From Uloborus plumipes (lineage: Eukaryota > Arthropoda > Arachnida > Araneae > Uloboridae), in the NCBI GenBank assembly GCA_038373865.1, contig JAXGGA010005166.1, positions 1 through 64,000 of the forward strand: DNA of 64,000 nt, written 5' to 3'. Of this stretch, positions 32,171 to 43,800 are shown piece after piece; the stretch's first letter is position 1, and every line of letters begins with the position of its first letter. Below the pieces are notes generated by a model. It had not been told where the DNA came from. It was given only the letters and a program-made list of their open reading frames with translations, and made no database searches. A program made the position numbers and the translations under genes.

Positions 32171-32825
32171 TGTAAAGTTTCAGTGCTTTATTTGATTTAA
32201 GAGAGATGGTTACGTTACTACATTTATTATTGTTTTTAAATGCTCGGTTCGGACAACGAGTTTACATGAAACTCCCATCAAATTGATATAATTTGTAGAT
32301 TTATTATTCTTGAGACTATACCCACTAAAAGTACAAGAAAGTTCAGATACGCGAAAAACAATTTTTCAAATTAATAGAAATCCTATCTATATATTGACTT
32401 TCATGTTGGGTAAACATGAATTGGAAATGCTTTTGAATTTTAATAAGTTTTAACAAGATGTTGTGCACTTTTGGCATGAGCAAAAGTTGGCATGACAGTG
32501 TACCGTATAACCTTAGCTCTCAAACGAATACAAAAACTTTTTAACAAGTTTTCGTTACTGATGAAGAATTGAATACTTTCAAGAAGTTTTAATTCTTAAA
32601 AAGCATTAAGATTTAAAGTGTGTTAACACGTAAAATGGTAACATATTTCTCTAACACTAACACTTCGATTGAATAATATTTCATGGTTCAAAACCGAGTT
32701 TACAGAATCAAAAAAAAAAAAGTTAAGTTCTTTTGTTAATACATATTTAAATTAATTAAAATTGGAAGTTTAATATTGCACTGGAAAATATCCAACAAAC
32801 TTTACAACCAAAATATGAGAAAGTA
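32171..32825. other. 3' flank of the TBC1D32-like gene
   Basis: AT-rich with no ORF. An ATTAAA polyadenylation-type hexamer on the minus strand lies at 32768-32773, 53 bp after the stop codon. An AATAAA lies further out at 32187-32192. Confidence 0.4.
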
Positions 32826-35800
32826 TTATTCACGCAAAACACTAGTCACTGCATCAGTTATGTCATTGTGAAAGGCACTAGCAAGTTGCATTATGAACTG
32901 CATGTAACTGGAAGTCTGGAAGTTCTTGATAGAATTCCCTTTCAAGAAATGGAAGGCATCATGTGCGTTTGATACTATGGCATTACTCAGGTGCTTGAGG
33001 ATCGAAGCAAAGAAATAGATTGCAAAGTCTCCAGAGAACAAAATGACGAGCAACATTAAATGGGACACTTCAACAAAATCAAGATAGTTCCAATAGCACT
33101 GCGCGGTCCATTCACAGAACAAACTGGACGGCAGCACACCACTGGACTGCAGTGCGGCAAATACTGAAGGAAGGGCTTTTCGAACCAACAGGTCGCATTG
33201 TTCCGATATCACTCCACGCACTTTAGTGAATACTTGCAAGTCTTCTTCCCAGAGAGAGCGTTCGAACCAGACGTATAGGGAAGTAGTGGATTGGGAAATG
33301 ACCTCTAGCAACTTTGACGAGGTGTCCAGGTCACCCTTGCACATTAAGAAAACCGTAGCTACAAAAACGTCAAAACGTGAATAGCTTTCGGCGCCAGAAA
33401 GATTTTTCATAGTTCTGAAAAGGGTCTCTAATGTTACTTCACAGTCTATGTTGGATACTAAGTTCAGAATGCATCCGTAGTGTTGAGTCAGTTTGATTCC
33501 TACTGATATTTCATCTGACAAAGCGATATAATCCGTTGAAATATCTAAAGTATCTAGGTTTAAATTTCCAGCTAGTCGAGAATCCGAAAGAAGGTGATCT
33601 GTCTTTCTCAAGAATTCAAATGCAAATTGTGGTGGTAGGCGCTGTTCAGTTTCCAAAAGATGCATGAATATATCTTTTGAATTTTCACTCGAGAAATCGT
33701 ACTCTGACACCAACTCCATAGCTTCTAATTTAGGGGAAGAGTATAGTTCAGGAATGGGATGATGTGTAAAATATGGCCATTCATAGTTGTCATCGGTCTT
33801 TAATACTTCAGGAGGAAGCACTCGTTCACAAGGTCCACCTACTGTAAATATTTTGATCAAGATATGGTTCGTTAAAATTGAAATAGGATCAACTAGAATC
33901 GCCCGGTTCTCAGTCATGTTACTCGAAAGTATATCAAATAGTATGTCTTGTAGCCGGAATTGTGCTCGTAAAATACAACAGGACTGAACAGAATAAGCAA
34001 GTATTGAAATGACCTGAAGAGCTAACAAGTTATAAGTTTCATCGCACACAAATTCACACTTCATTGAATTAGGTATCAAAAGAACATATTGAAACAACTG
34101 AGTTAGCTTTGTGTCACTGGAAACTTCAGTTAGAGCTAAATCTGAAAATATTGAAGGCACTAATAACTTGATGATGTTCCGCACAACATGTAGATTTTCA
34201 AAATCATTTGGTTCAAATTGCCAAACAACAGAAGCTAGCTTGGTTATTATGGATTTATTCAAACAATGCTGTAATGTATAACTACAATTCAAAGCAGATG
34301 ATATCACAGATAAGTCACGAATGCAAGTGGTATTTTTGGACTTGATATATTTCAGTATTTTTTCGAGCAAAATGTTCAAACTAGCCTCAAACAAGGAAGT
34401 TGAATGGCAGATCATGATACAGATAGGCTTGCGAAGCATGCACATGTGCACATCAGAAACTTCGTTGTGAAATCTCGCTATCATCTTCTTGCAGTCCGCA
34501 TTGGAAATCATTTTTGAAAAGTCAACCATTCTTAACCACCAACATTTTAAAGCTTCAACAAACTTGGAATTTGAAAAAAGAGCACAAGGATTTAAAAGAA
34601 TTTTTTTCACTAATGCGAGGCTGAGAATAAATAGCTCACATTTCGGAGTTGGGATTTCCAAGCAACCATCAATGATAAATCCAGTGCAATGATTCAAAAG
34701 TTGCAAAATAAATTTGTAAATTTTATCAGTAGAAGCAAGCGTTTGTTTCAAATCGATGAAACTCTGATAGGATTCGCACAAACACTCTAAATCCAGCAGC
34801 ACATTGCTCAGTGTTATTGACGTCAAACAATCTGAATGGACAATTAGTATCTCAATAAGTCGATCACCAACCAATTCCACGTCGTCACACAACCAGACAT
34901 AATGCCACTTCTTTGATAAGACATCGCGAAAGGAGGAGGAACAATCAAAACATGACTCTTCACAGAATTTACGACAACACTGCATCATCATATCCAAGAC
35001 ATATATCCAACAAGGTGTAGAGTCTTTATCAAGGACGAGATCTAGCATTCTTCTACTTTGACTGTATTGCAGCAAATGAGAAAAGAAACACACAACATGA
35101 GTAATCTCGGATACCGCCACTGACTTTTGACAGCATGCCATATCCAAAACATTCTTAGCCATAATAAACCCTTCACACAGCTTTATGCAAAACTTCAGAA
35201 CTTGGGTATTTTCTTCCAATGTGCGGATTACAAAAGACCTACTAATGTGGCCATGCATGATATTTTTTAACCACTCGCAATGTGTGTCACACATAGAAAT
35301 ACACATCCATACGGGAAGCTTGTTCTCACCAGACATCAGACGGATACTAGATACTGTAATTTCTTCAATTACAATTTGTGGGAAACGGAGCCAGCGACAG
35401 GATATGTTTTGAAGGAACTTATTGATTACGGTTACAATTTCAAGCATACTTCTGCATTTATTTTTAAGCTCATCATGTGGCGTATCCAATTGAATGGAGG
35501 GCAACAAGTTTTGTTCCAGGTACTTCAAGAGGCTGGAATAACTTTCTTGAACCACTTTTGGTTCCGGGGAATTAAGCATTTTCACATACAGCTTGAGGCT
35601 GGCATCTTGCAGGAACAGTACACCTGAAGCCAGAGAACTGTGAAGGCCAGCCTCTATCACAGGCCAGAAGCTTTGTTTGATCAGGTGCTCCTGAGAGGGT
35701 AGATGGTAAAAAGTTTCTAGGGCTTCCAACTTCTCCGCATTGACACCGTTTGTTAGCCAGCTAGTGACATTTCTGAATTGGTTGAGATTCAGGAAATCCA

Positions 35801-36098
35801 TAGAAGTGGCATTACCATGAGAATCTTTTTGCAAGGGGTCATATTGCTCTCTGTCTACAAAGAGATCTCCCAGTTCTTGGAGAAACTTACTCCTGAACTT
35901 TGGAAACGCATCAGAGTCCATAACATTGGAAGCCACAGATGATACCGCATAATCGGTTGATAGTGATACATCCTTATCAATGATTTCCCGAACTCTGCTC
36001 GATATAGCTTGGTCAAACTCAGAGTGAATCTGATGCTTCAAATGCTGCAACAGAGTAGCTTTGAAACTTTCTTTATTGACAAGAGCTTTGAAATCCAT
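32826..36098 (-). CDS. TBC1D32 (Broad-minded)-like protein, large 3' coding exon
   Basis: One uninterrupted 1,090-codon ORF. Most of it is helical, HEAT/ARM-like sequence without obvious low complexity. The last ~100 residues (about 995-1090: CEWTAQCYWNYLDFVEVSHL, then the FASILKHLSNAIV region) match the end of the C-terminal TBC-like domain of Broad-minded proteins as I remember them (W..QC.WNYLDW.E..H). Broad-minded is a ciliary scaffold working with the kinase CDK20 in cilium assembly and Hedgehog signalling, and its TBC domain is thought to lack GAP activity. ORF length plus the 76-codon upstream exon approaches the vertebrate length of about 1,250 residues. The ATG at 36098 is preceded directly by ...TTTATTTTAG with an in-frame TAG. 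It is therefore probably an exon start, not the protein start: translation should begin in an upstream exon. Absence of introns over 3.27 kb is unusual here. Confidence 0.75.
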   Translation of the reverse strand: MDFKALVNKESFKATLLQHLKHQIHSEFDQAISSRVREIIDKDVSLSTDYAVSSVASNVMDSDAFPKFRSKFLQELGDLFVDREQYDPLQKDSHGNATSMDFLNLNQFRNVTSWLTNGVNAEKLEALETFYHLPSQEHLIKQSFWPVIEAGLHSSLASGVLFLQDASLKLYVKMLNSPEPKVVQESYSSLLKYLEQNLLPSIQLDTPHDELKNKCRSMLEIVTVINKFLQNISCRWLRFPQIVIEEITVSSIRLMSGENKLPVWMCISMCDTHCEWLKNIMHGHISRSFVIRTLEENTQVLKFCIKLCEGFIMAKNVLDMACCQKSVAVSEITHVVCFFSHLLQYSQSRRMLDLVLDKDSTPCWIYVLDMMMQCCRKFCEESCFDCSSSFRDVLSKKWHYVWLCDDVELVGDRLIEILIVHSDCLTSITLSNVLLDLECLCESYQSFIDLKQTLASTDKIYKFILQLLNHCTGFIIDGCLEIPTPKCELFILSLALVKKILLNPCALFSNSKFVEALKCWWLRMVDFSKMISNADCKKMIARFHNEVSDVHMCMLRKPICIMICHSTSLFEASLNILLEKILKYIKSKNTTCIRDLSVISSALNCSYTLQHCLNKSIITKLASVVWQFEPNDFENLHVVRNIIKLLVPSIFSDLALTEVSSDTKLTQLFQYVLLIPNSMKCEFVCDETYNLLALQVISILAYSVQSCCILRAQFRLQDILFDILSSNMTENRAILVDPISILTNHILIKIFTVGGPCERVLPPEVLKTDDNYEWPYFTHHPIPELYSSPKLEAMELVSEYDFSSENSKDIFMHLLETEQRLPPQFAFEFLRKTDHLLSDSRLAGNLNLDTLDISTDYIALSDEISVGIKLTQHYGCILNLVSNIDCEVTLETLFRTMKNLSGAESYSRFDVFVATVFLMCKGDLDTSSKLLEVISQSTTSLYVWFERSLWEEDLQVFTKVRGVISEQCDLLVRKALPSVFAALQSSGVLPSSLFCEWTAQCYWNYLDFVEVSHLMLLVILFSGDFAIYFFASILKHLSNAIVSNAHDAFHFLKGNSIKNFQTSSYMQFIMQLASAFHNDITDAVTSVLRE

Positions 36099-38512
36099 CT
36101 AAAATAAATTACAATTTAAAACTATATTACTGATGGATAGCAATATTGATTTTAGTTGATAATAATGCATAGATAAATTGTGTGACATTTACATCTATAA
36201 TTAACACAAAGGCTCCAACTATAAACAAGCTTTTTCAATATTGATTATATTTTTCAGAAGTTGTAATATAAAACAATTTAAGGAATCAACATAATTGAGT
36301 AAAATGGAACAACGTTTAAAAAAAGTACAGATGTATACATTAAAAATGAGTTTAAAACTCAGCAAACAGTTGTTTCGAGGCTGTGAATTGCAAGCCAGTG
36401 ATCAGTGCATATGCATATAAAAACCGAGAAGAAATAATTCTAGGGCCAAAACAGTCAAGTGAACCACTTGCATCTCCGAAAGCACAAGTTTGTTTTTCAC
36501 ACATTGATTTCTTTGTCTATATAAATATCCACTCTTTCCATACAAAGTGTAAAAGCTAGATTAAAAAAATGGCTTTAAAACTCACTGAAACGCAAAAATT
36601 AGTAGTTTAAAATTAAAGGATAACATAACTAATTAGTGGCATTAACATTAATCGTATAATCAATGTTAATTATGTAAGCAAGATATTTTGTTTGAAAAGG
36701 TTTGTTCTCATACAACTTTAAATTATTGACAGCACAGATGGAGTGAACCCTAGAGTCGATGACCGGGTACCCTTTTGTGACTTTCATTGCAATTTTTATC
36801 ATTTCTACTTAAATCTTTGAAAAATCGCTCTTAATCCTCGTTATTTACATGAATCTGAACTAAACAAAGCAGTAAACGGGTTTGCATAAAATTTATTTTT
36901 AGGGTTTTTTTTAACATTAAAAATGCGTATACCAGAATTCAATACCCAGGTAACCCCGGTACCAATTGTTGCTTTTCATATTGATTCAAAAAGATAATGA
37001 TTACTATTAACACTAATAGAAGCAAACATAATAAAAATAATGATTTTTTATTGCAATAATTATTGTAATTTTTTAAAAAATAATTTTTAGATTATGATTA
37101 TGAAATATAGTTTTCAAAAAGATACTTTTCAGTGCATATGATTTTTTATTACTACTGGTAGTAATAAGACAAAAAATAATCATAGAAAAAATTACAATTC
37201 AGCACATATTCTTCATCGGTAAATTGAAAATGAATGCTCATTGCACACTGGATTACCACACATTTTGCAAGATTTTCTCATTTTTCTCCAAAGATTCTTG
37301 GGAGTTAAACATAAATTTTGCAAACTCTACTGAATTTTTTTCTATCAGATGAATAACCTGCTTTCTGTGATAGAGCAGGAACTGGACGTCGTTCGCAATT
37401 ACTTTGTTGGAGAAGTTCAAAACGCTTCCTATGCTTGATTCGTTGAAGCGTGAGTACTCTCATTGGCTGATTATGAATTGCTGGAACACACATCTTCTCA
37501 CCAAACTGGCTCAAAAATTTGCAGCGGTCATTATTTTTATGGCTGAGAACATTGGCCTTTACCCTTAGTTACAACAGATATGTCCAAAATGTTAGGAAAA
37601 AATAAGAGTGACTATTTTTATGTTTGTGAGACGTATAATTTCAAAGCATCTGATTGAATCGTGTCAACACTTAATTTTGTTTTATACATTATAACCATTT
37701 TTGATTTTTGGTCTGCTCCCAGAGTAGTTTTTGCCATGATGTGAAGTGGAAGGCAATATTACTTCCTTTTTTTTGTTTGGAGAACATACAAACATATTGT
37801 TACTTCACCATTGAGACCGAATAAGGAAGTCTGTCTTTCATAATGCAGACAAAAACATTTCAACTGGAATATATGTTTTTAAAATTTTTTTTTTTAATTT
37901 TAAGTTTTGACAATTGTCAGATGCCATAACAGTTAAAAGTTGAGATAATGAGTGACATAAAAGATTATAGATTATATTTTTTGAACAGTAACACTGAACA
38001 TTAAAACGGGCACAAGGCCTCCTATGGTCTGTGGGCCATAGGTTGTTCATCACTCATATAAATGAATAAAATGACTAAGAATGCCCTTTTACAGATCAAA
38101 CCTTTGAATTAAGTATAATACGGAAAAATGGGGGAGGGGGGCATTCATTTCTTACAGCCGCTGCAACATGAAACGTACGAATAAAAAAATAGGAAAATAA
38201 CAAACTATTTCATTTTTTTGGTAAAAACAGGATAATTCCATAGATGGGGGTGTAAGAGGCAGTTTCATATACATAGTTTCTGTGACCAAAAAAAGCTGTT
38301 TTCTGCACAAAGCCTTCAAATTTGAAATGGGTACCCGGTTATTGAGAATAATGGAAATGTTTGGTCATTGACGTTAGGGTTAAGAAGAGTAGTGATGGAG
38401 TGGCAAATGCTTAATGTTTTTAGTCACCATATGGGGAGTGCAAACTGATAACCTTCATCTTTACAGAACAAGTTTTTTGTTTTCAAACTGAAAAATAAAA
38501 AGGATTACTCAC
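36099..38512 (-). other. Intron of the TBC1D32-like gene
   Basis: It lies between the exon at 38513-38741 (donor ATG|GTGAGT) and the large exon. It contains a piggyBac remnant (37213-37595), AT-rich sequence, and C/G-run microsatellite-like tracts near 38130. Phase does not match if the acceptor TTTTAG at 36099-36100 is used (upstream exon ends in phase 1, ATG is phase 0). An acceptor at TTTCAAAG| (between 36086 and 36085) restores phase, or an unseen small exon lies in between. Confidence 0.5.
37213..37595 (-). pseudogene. piggyBac-type transposase C-terminal remnant
   Basis: Starting near 37595 the minus strand reads LDISVV, then after a frame change VKANVLSHKNNDRCKFLSQF, GEKMCVPAI and LQRIKHRKRFELLQQ. 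After further damage it reads RKSCKMCGNPVCNEHSFSIY and a stop. The order (a 'D..VVN.yiLyk' helix, an LG..L..P.i..R segment, and a final C..CG..VC.EH cysteine-rich motif) is that of C-terminal parts of arthropod piggyBac transposases. At least two frame changes and stops make it a dead fossil. It is in the same orientation as the host gene and lies within its intron. Confidence 0.55.
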
Positions 38513-38741
38513 CATTGAGAGTTTGATGAAGATGCATTTGCAAAGCAACAGAACTAGATTTTATGCTTTGATTCTCTTTGAAAAAACATTCTATAAAATC
38601 TTTTGGAAAGATGTCCAGTAAAACTCTGGAAGACAGAAGGGGACTATTAGTTCTGGAGTCAATAAAATTGATTGCAACATTAAATACATCAGAGACATTT
38701 AATTTTGTAAAAAATTGTACATTAGTGTTAAGAAATTGTTG
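38513..38741 (-). CDS. TBC1D32-like protein, upstream exon
   Basis: The 229-bp exon lies between acceptor TTATTGTAG| and donor CTCAATG|GTGAGT. It is bounded upstream by an in-frame TAG that is part of the acceptor. It encodes 76 codons starting QQFLNTNVQFFTKLNVSDVF, then NVAINFIDSRTNSPLLSSRV and LLDIFPKDFIECFFKENQSI, ending LQMHLHQTLN plus one base. The composition and helical pattern continue that of the large exon. It was found by reading the minus strand because it is too broken up to stand out as a long ORF. Assignment to the same gene rests on strand, spacing, splice sites and the total length it gives. The next upstream exon must end in phase 0; I did not find it within the window. Confidence 0.65.
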
Positions 38742-40039
38742 CTACAATAAGGTTACACTGTCTTTTAATTGAAAATACTGAGAAACCTCAACACCAAAAG
38801 ATTAAAATGAAAAAAAAAAAAACTTTTAAAGAATATTAGTGGTACACATTTGAGTTTTAATCATTTTTAAGGACTAAAGTAGAAAAAACTGTCTAAATAA
38901 AAATTAGTTTCAAATAATTTTGCAGATGACTGCATAAATGAACAATAAACTTACATTTTTAGCATTTTTTTTTCTTTTCGGAAATTATTAGTACAACAGA
39001 CCTCCAATTGCAGTACTTCGATTTGTTGCAATTCACGTTTTGCATTTTAAACAACAATGCTACCTTATTGTTGCAAAAAGCGGCTCTATTTAGAGTACGG
39101 TCATTTAGCTTTTGGCTGTCAGGGCCCTCTATTGATGATATTTTGAACTGTTTGAAAGATTGATACATTTTTTTCAATTTATAGGTTTTTATTAAAAATG
39201 CTGTGAACGAAGAATTAAATTTTTTCGTGTGGCGCAAACCATATTCTTTTTATTTAGGTTCGAGATTGGTCACTCATTTAATGGACACACTGCATTTAAT
39301 GAGTCATATTAGAAATACTATGATTAAATTCCACTATTCCAAATGAACGATTTTTAGACTAATCAGATTAGAAATAATGAACAATGACTAAACCTGAAAT
39401 TTCTGTGCCTACAATCTAAATTATATAAAGCATTCCTCCAAGCACTTTAATGTAACCTACTTTTATATATTTATTATTCCATAACTTATTTCATAAATTT
39501 CGTAACCTATTAAATGCATTCAATAAGGTTCTTAGACCTATTTATTATTCCATTGCTGAAGATGATGTGCTGCTCTCAATCTGAATAGTACAAAAAGTAT
39601 TGTTACACAATTACTGCTTTCAGAAATGAATGAATTTTTTACAGTAACAAAGTAACCATATGACACAACATAATTAATGAACAAATATTACACAATTCTT
39701 GCAATTTTTGTGCATTGGCTTAATTACTTCATTTCTTCGGGCTATCGTTACCATTTTACCAAACAATTTAAGTAAACATATTTTTCTATTCCAAATTTTT
39801 TCTATATTATGATTTTCTCACAAGAACGACGTTTTTACTTTTTTAGAAATCATTTTGAAATAACATTTTAAATTGCTCATTCAAATAAGTCGTTAAAATA
39901 GATGCACACACACACAAAATACTCTTTATCAATATGAGAACAAATTTAAAACAGGAGAAGCAATTATAAGGAGTCACTAGCATACGCATTAAATGTACTT
40001 TATTCTTAAAATCTGTAAACTATTTCATTACAGGCTTAT
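38742..40039. other. No gene seen; probable intron of the TBC1D32-like gene
   Basis: AT-rich. 38959-39237 (minus) has an open frame ending near a possible donor (AAAAAT|GTAAGT at 38954), but its content is not convincing as a host exon. Confidence 0.35.
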
Positions 40040-40815
40040 TTTTACTTCCTTTTACATAGTAAAGGAAGTATTGTGATCACGAAAAAAATTTCACTCAAAT
40101 TTCGGTCTAAATTTTGACTTTGCTCACCCCTGAATGAATGTCGCGTAGTTTTTTCGACCTGTCAGCACGTGCATATGTACCTAACAACACACAAACAGCC
40201 GAAAAATCAATTTCGACCACCCCCGAGTAAATTACGACGAGTTTTCTCGTGACGTCTGTATGTACGTATGTGCGGATGTATGTGGCTCGCATAACTCAAA
40301 AACTATATGCCGTAGAAACTTCTAGCTTGGTATGTAGGCTCTGAGTGGGGTCTAGTTGTGCACCTCCCCTTGTGATTGCATTCGAATGTTCCCAAAGGGG
40401 TCTTTTACCCCTTTTTTGGGGTAAATCAATGTTAATTTCAATACAGACTCAAGTGATATGAACTGGCGCCACTACTTGGCGACATGTCGCCAAGCTTTTG
40501 GTCGCCAAGTGTTTGACGCCAACTTGGCGATATATCGCCAAATTGGCGACAAATTTGGCGAAAAAATTATTTTTTGAATTTGGGTTCAACTTGGCGCTAT
40601 TGGCGATATTTTGCGAAAAATTCATTAAATGATATTAAAATCAGCAATATTTAGAAAAATAACCATTGTAAAATATTTTTTGCATTGTTTCGTGGCAGAT
40701 AAGGGGCGTAAATATTTAAATTGTTACCTTGCTCACTCCAAGCACTTTTTTTAACACTTAAGGCAACTACTAAGAAATTTACACGTAAAAGGAAGTAGTG
40801 TGGGGTCCATACCAG
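40040..40815 (+). mobile_element. Helentron-like element, copy 2, uninterrupted
   Basis: The 776-bp element has the same hairpin start (TTACTTCCTTTTACATAGTA, pairing with AAAGGAAGTA), microsatellite (gtatgtacgtatgtgcggatg), 'cgccaagtt ggcgac' palindromic middle and AAAAGGAAGTAGTGTGGGGT end as copy 1. The sequence cccctttttt-ggggtaaatc at about 40408-40427 is the empty counterpart of the 1.2-kb insertion in copy 1. No coding capacity. Confidence 0.65.
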
Positions 40816-43800
40816 ATTTTTACAAAAGTTTTTCCAACACAAAATTTTTAAGGAACGGCTCATGGAAGCAAGAATAAGAATAACAAGATTTAAAGAAAGC
40901 TTTTTAAAGAAAAAAAAGAAAGATACCCTCCTACAAAATTTTTTTTACAGATGTACATCTGAGCACATATGCTCCAAGCATGAACCAATTCCCCTTAGGA
41001 AGAAAACAGAGTTATTGAGTGAACCCAAAACCATGCAAGATACCGGTAAAAGCATTATGCAAATTACAAGGAAAATTTATTGTTTTACATATCATGAATA
41101 ATACCACTGCAGCAAACATTTCGCTGCTTGAAATGAACGGCATATCTGCAAAAATCGATTTTTTTTTATTACATCAAAAATTTCTGTTTTTTTTTACTCT
41201 TTCTTGTGGTATTATCGGCATATCTCTAGTTTCAAAATATCACGCAGCAATCGTTAATATCGTTGTGCATAGTTATTATTTTGGCGCGCTTTTCCCAGTA
41301 AACAACGACACAGCCGCCATTGTGTCAGTTCTGAATAAGTGCTTGGAGTGTCTATCATCTATGTCTATGTAAGTTGATTTGACATAAGTACCCTTAATAC
41401 CATTTTACTTCAAAATGCCGTTTTACTGCAAAAACTTTGAAACGCTCTCCTGAAAAGTCGTGTTTTGCAGATATGCCGTTGTTCATTTCAAGCAGCGATT
41501 TGTTGTTACAAAACAGATTTTCACTTTATTATTTACAACAAAATAGAAGCATCTTAAAGTGGTCTGCTGTGTCATATATTTTTATATTGTTTCATATCTT
41601 CAAAAACACACACAAAAAGATTTGATATTCAGACACTCTTCACAAAAGATTGGATAACTAAGCAAATACAGGTCTAAAATAATAAATAAGCTTTTTCATC
41701 AATAAAATTTCTCAATGTGGTTAGAAGGAAAATATGACATATGATGCTTTTGCTTACTTATTTCAAATATCACAAGCCCAACATAACAAACTGAGACATT
41801 ACTGTCAAAAAATAGATGGCGAAAATTTATTTTTAGTAATTAAAGTACATTAAAAAGAGTTGTTTCCAAAAGAAAAGCAATTTTCTAAAACTAATTCTGT
41901 TTTATCTGCAATGATAAAAATAGATTTAAAAAGTTCATCAACACATGATGCATACAAGATCCAGAATTACATACGTAATTGCATGATTAGGCTTCTTTTG
42001 ACGCTAATGCATATAAACACATAAAATGGCAAAATTTCAAAATAATAAAATGTTACTGCTCTCTTCACTTGTTTTTAAATTCAAGAAAATAAAAACAAAT
42101 ATTTTGTCGTCACAAAAGAGCAAAAAAAGGGCAACTCTACGGAAAGCCATTTTGTGGACATAAGCCTTGGCCGTTTGGTAGCCATGAGAACAGGAAGTTG
42201 ATAAAAAGATTTCTACTTGGGGTGTCAGAAAGCGACTCTGAAGTAGGATTAGAAATAAATACTAAGTAAATGACAATAAAGCATACAATAAATGCACAGT
42301 TAACAAAATTACAGACACATGTTTCAGAGTTACAAACAGGGTTGCTGGGCCAGAGTTGGACTGATTTTGAAGTATAGGAGTTGGAGTTGGAAACTGAAGG
42401 CTCTAAAATCATTTTGAAATTGTAAACCATAATTTTTATTCCAAAACTAATTCTGTTAAGACTGGAGCCATAGTCAAGGAAGTCGGAAAGCTTTTGGGAA
42501 AAAAGAGGGTCAAAAGCTCTAAAATTTCCGGAGCCAAAGTCGACCCTTTTCTCTCTAAGTCCACTGCTCTGGTTACACAATTCCTTTTTTAATACAAAAG
42601 CTGTGCGTTTATGAATGAAAAGACTCATCATTACAAAATATAAACATTGAAAAGTCAATAATTATTTTTTTTTCAGACAAGATTTTTTCATTATGAGTTA
42701 AAAAAATATATTTAGTGTATATTTAGTAAACATTTTAGTAATTTCTTTGAGTGTGTCTAAATGCAGTGTAAATCGTGAAATTAAAAGAAAAAGCACTTAC
42801 TTTCTTGATTAGTCTTCTATAAAATAGCAATTACTTTCCTTATCTTGAGGAAGGCTAACTTGGATCTTAAAATCAGCAGTAGACAAAAATAGCCATCAGA
42901 ATTCCAGCAACTCTGCTGAAATCAAGGGAACTGTTAAAAAGAGACTGATGAGAAAACCTGGAATTTTTGATACATATGAAATAAACCATTAAATGATTTT
43001 CTAAATTTCTAAATTTATTTCATGAATAAGAAACATAGGCAAAAATTATGCATTAGACTGGAAAAAGAACACTGGATGACATTCAAAAAGCATAGTAAAA
43101 ACAAAATAACCAATGAAATTAACAAAAATACTGCTATGACAGAGTTTTTATATTCAAAAATACAAACCTATATTTTTTGAAATGCTTCTTGTATTTTTCT
43201 TACTCCAGTATTTTATGCATTCAAAAACAAGAATTTATACTGCTCAAAAATGATTTACTACATAAATCTTTTTTGTTTCCTTTAGTACTTTTACATCAAG
43301 GTAGAATTACATTAGTTTCATTTAGTTTAACAACAAAATAATTAATTAGGGTCTTACTTTTTTTAAATGATGTTTTACTGATAAGGCTTCATATTTGTTA
43401 TCCCTATCTGGTACTTTCAGCAAAGACAAGATTTAAAAATGCATTTCAATTTAACAGATGCATAAAAAATATACAAAGTTTTCAAAAACATGTATGACCC
43501 TTTTTGAATGTTTATAATGACAGCAACTTTTGTCTGTCTTTCAAGCATAACGGCTTATCATAATGGCTTCATTTTTAGTGATGAAAATTCACTCTTAACT
43601 GCAAGCACGTATCCAGAACTTTGTTTAGGGGGGGGGGAGGGGGCCAAGGTCACGAAAGATAAATCAGAAGTATTAATTGTTTGTTACATTAGAACTAATT
43701 AAATTAAAACTATAATAATTATTAATATATAATCTTTAACTTAAAATGCAATTAATTAATTAAAATTGATAATGAAATTAAGTATAATTAATTTTAAAAA

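Noticed and set aside
33787..35627. Plus-strand ORFs of 66-115 codons opposite the TBC1D32-like exon
   Set aside because: Antisense shadows of a long coding exon; composition is not protein-like.
37990..38060. Possible hAT-type terminus (gggccataggttgttcatcactc)
   Set aside because: Resembles hAT ends, but I could not find the partner end or a target duplication.
38959..39237. 92-codon minus ORF with a donor-like GTAAGT at its end, as a possible TBC1D32 exon
   Set aside because: Stop codon precedes the donor, and the sequence is Lys/Asn-rich without similarity in style to the other exons.
42137..42658. 173-codon minus-strand ORF
   Set aside because: It covers an old interspersed repeat (ggagttggaaactgaagg type) and AT-rich sequence; no domain recognised.
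42797..42960. Donor-like AAGAAA|GTAAGT with upstream TTTCAG acceptors
   Set aside because: No reading frame links acceptor and donor without stops; not kept as an exon.
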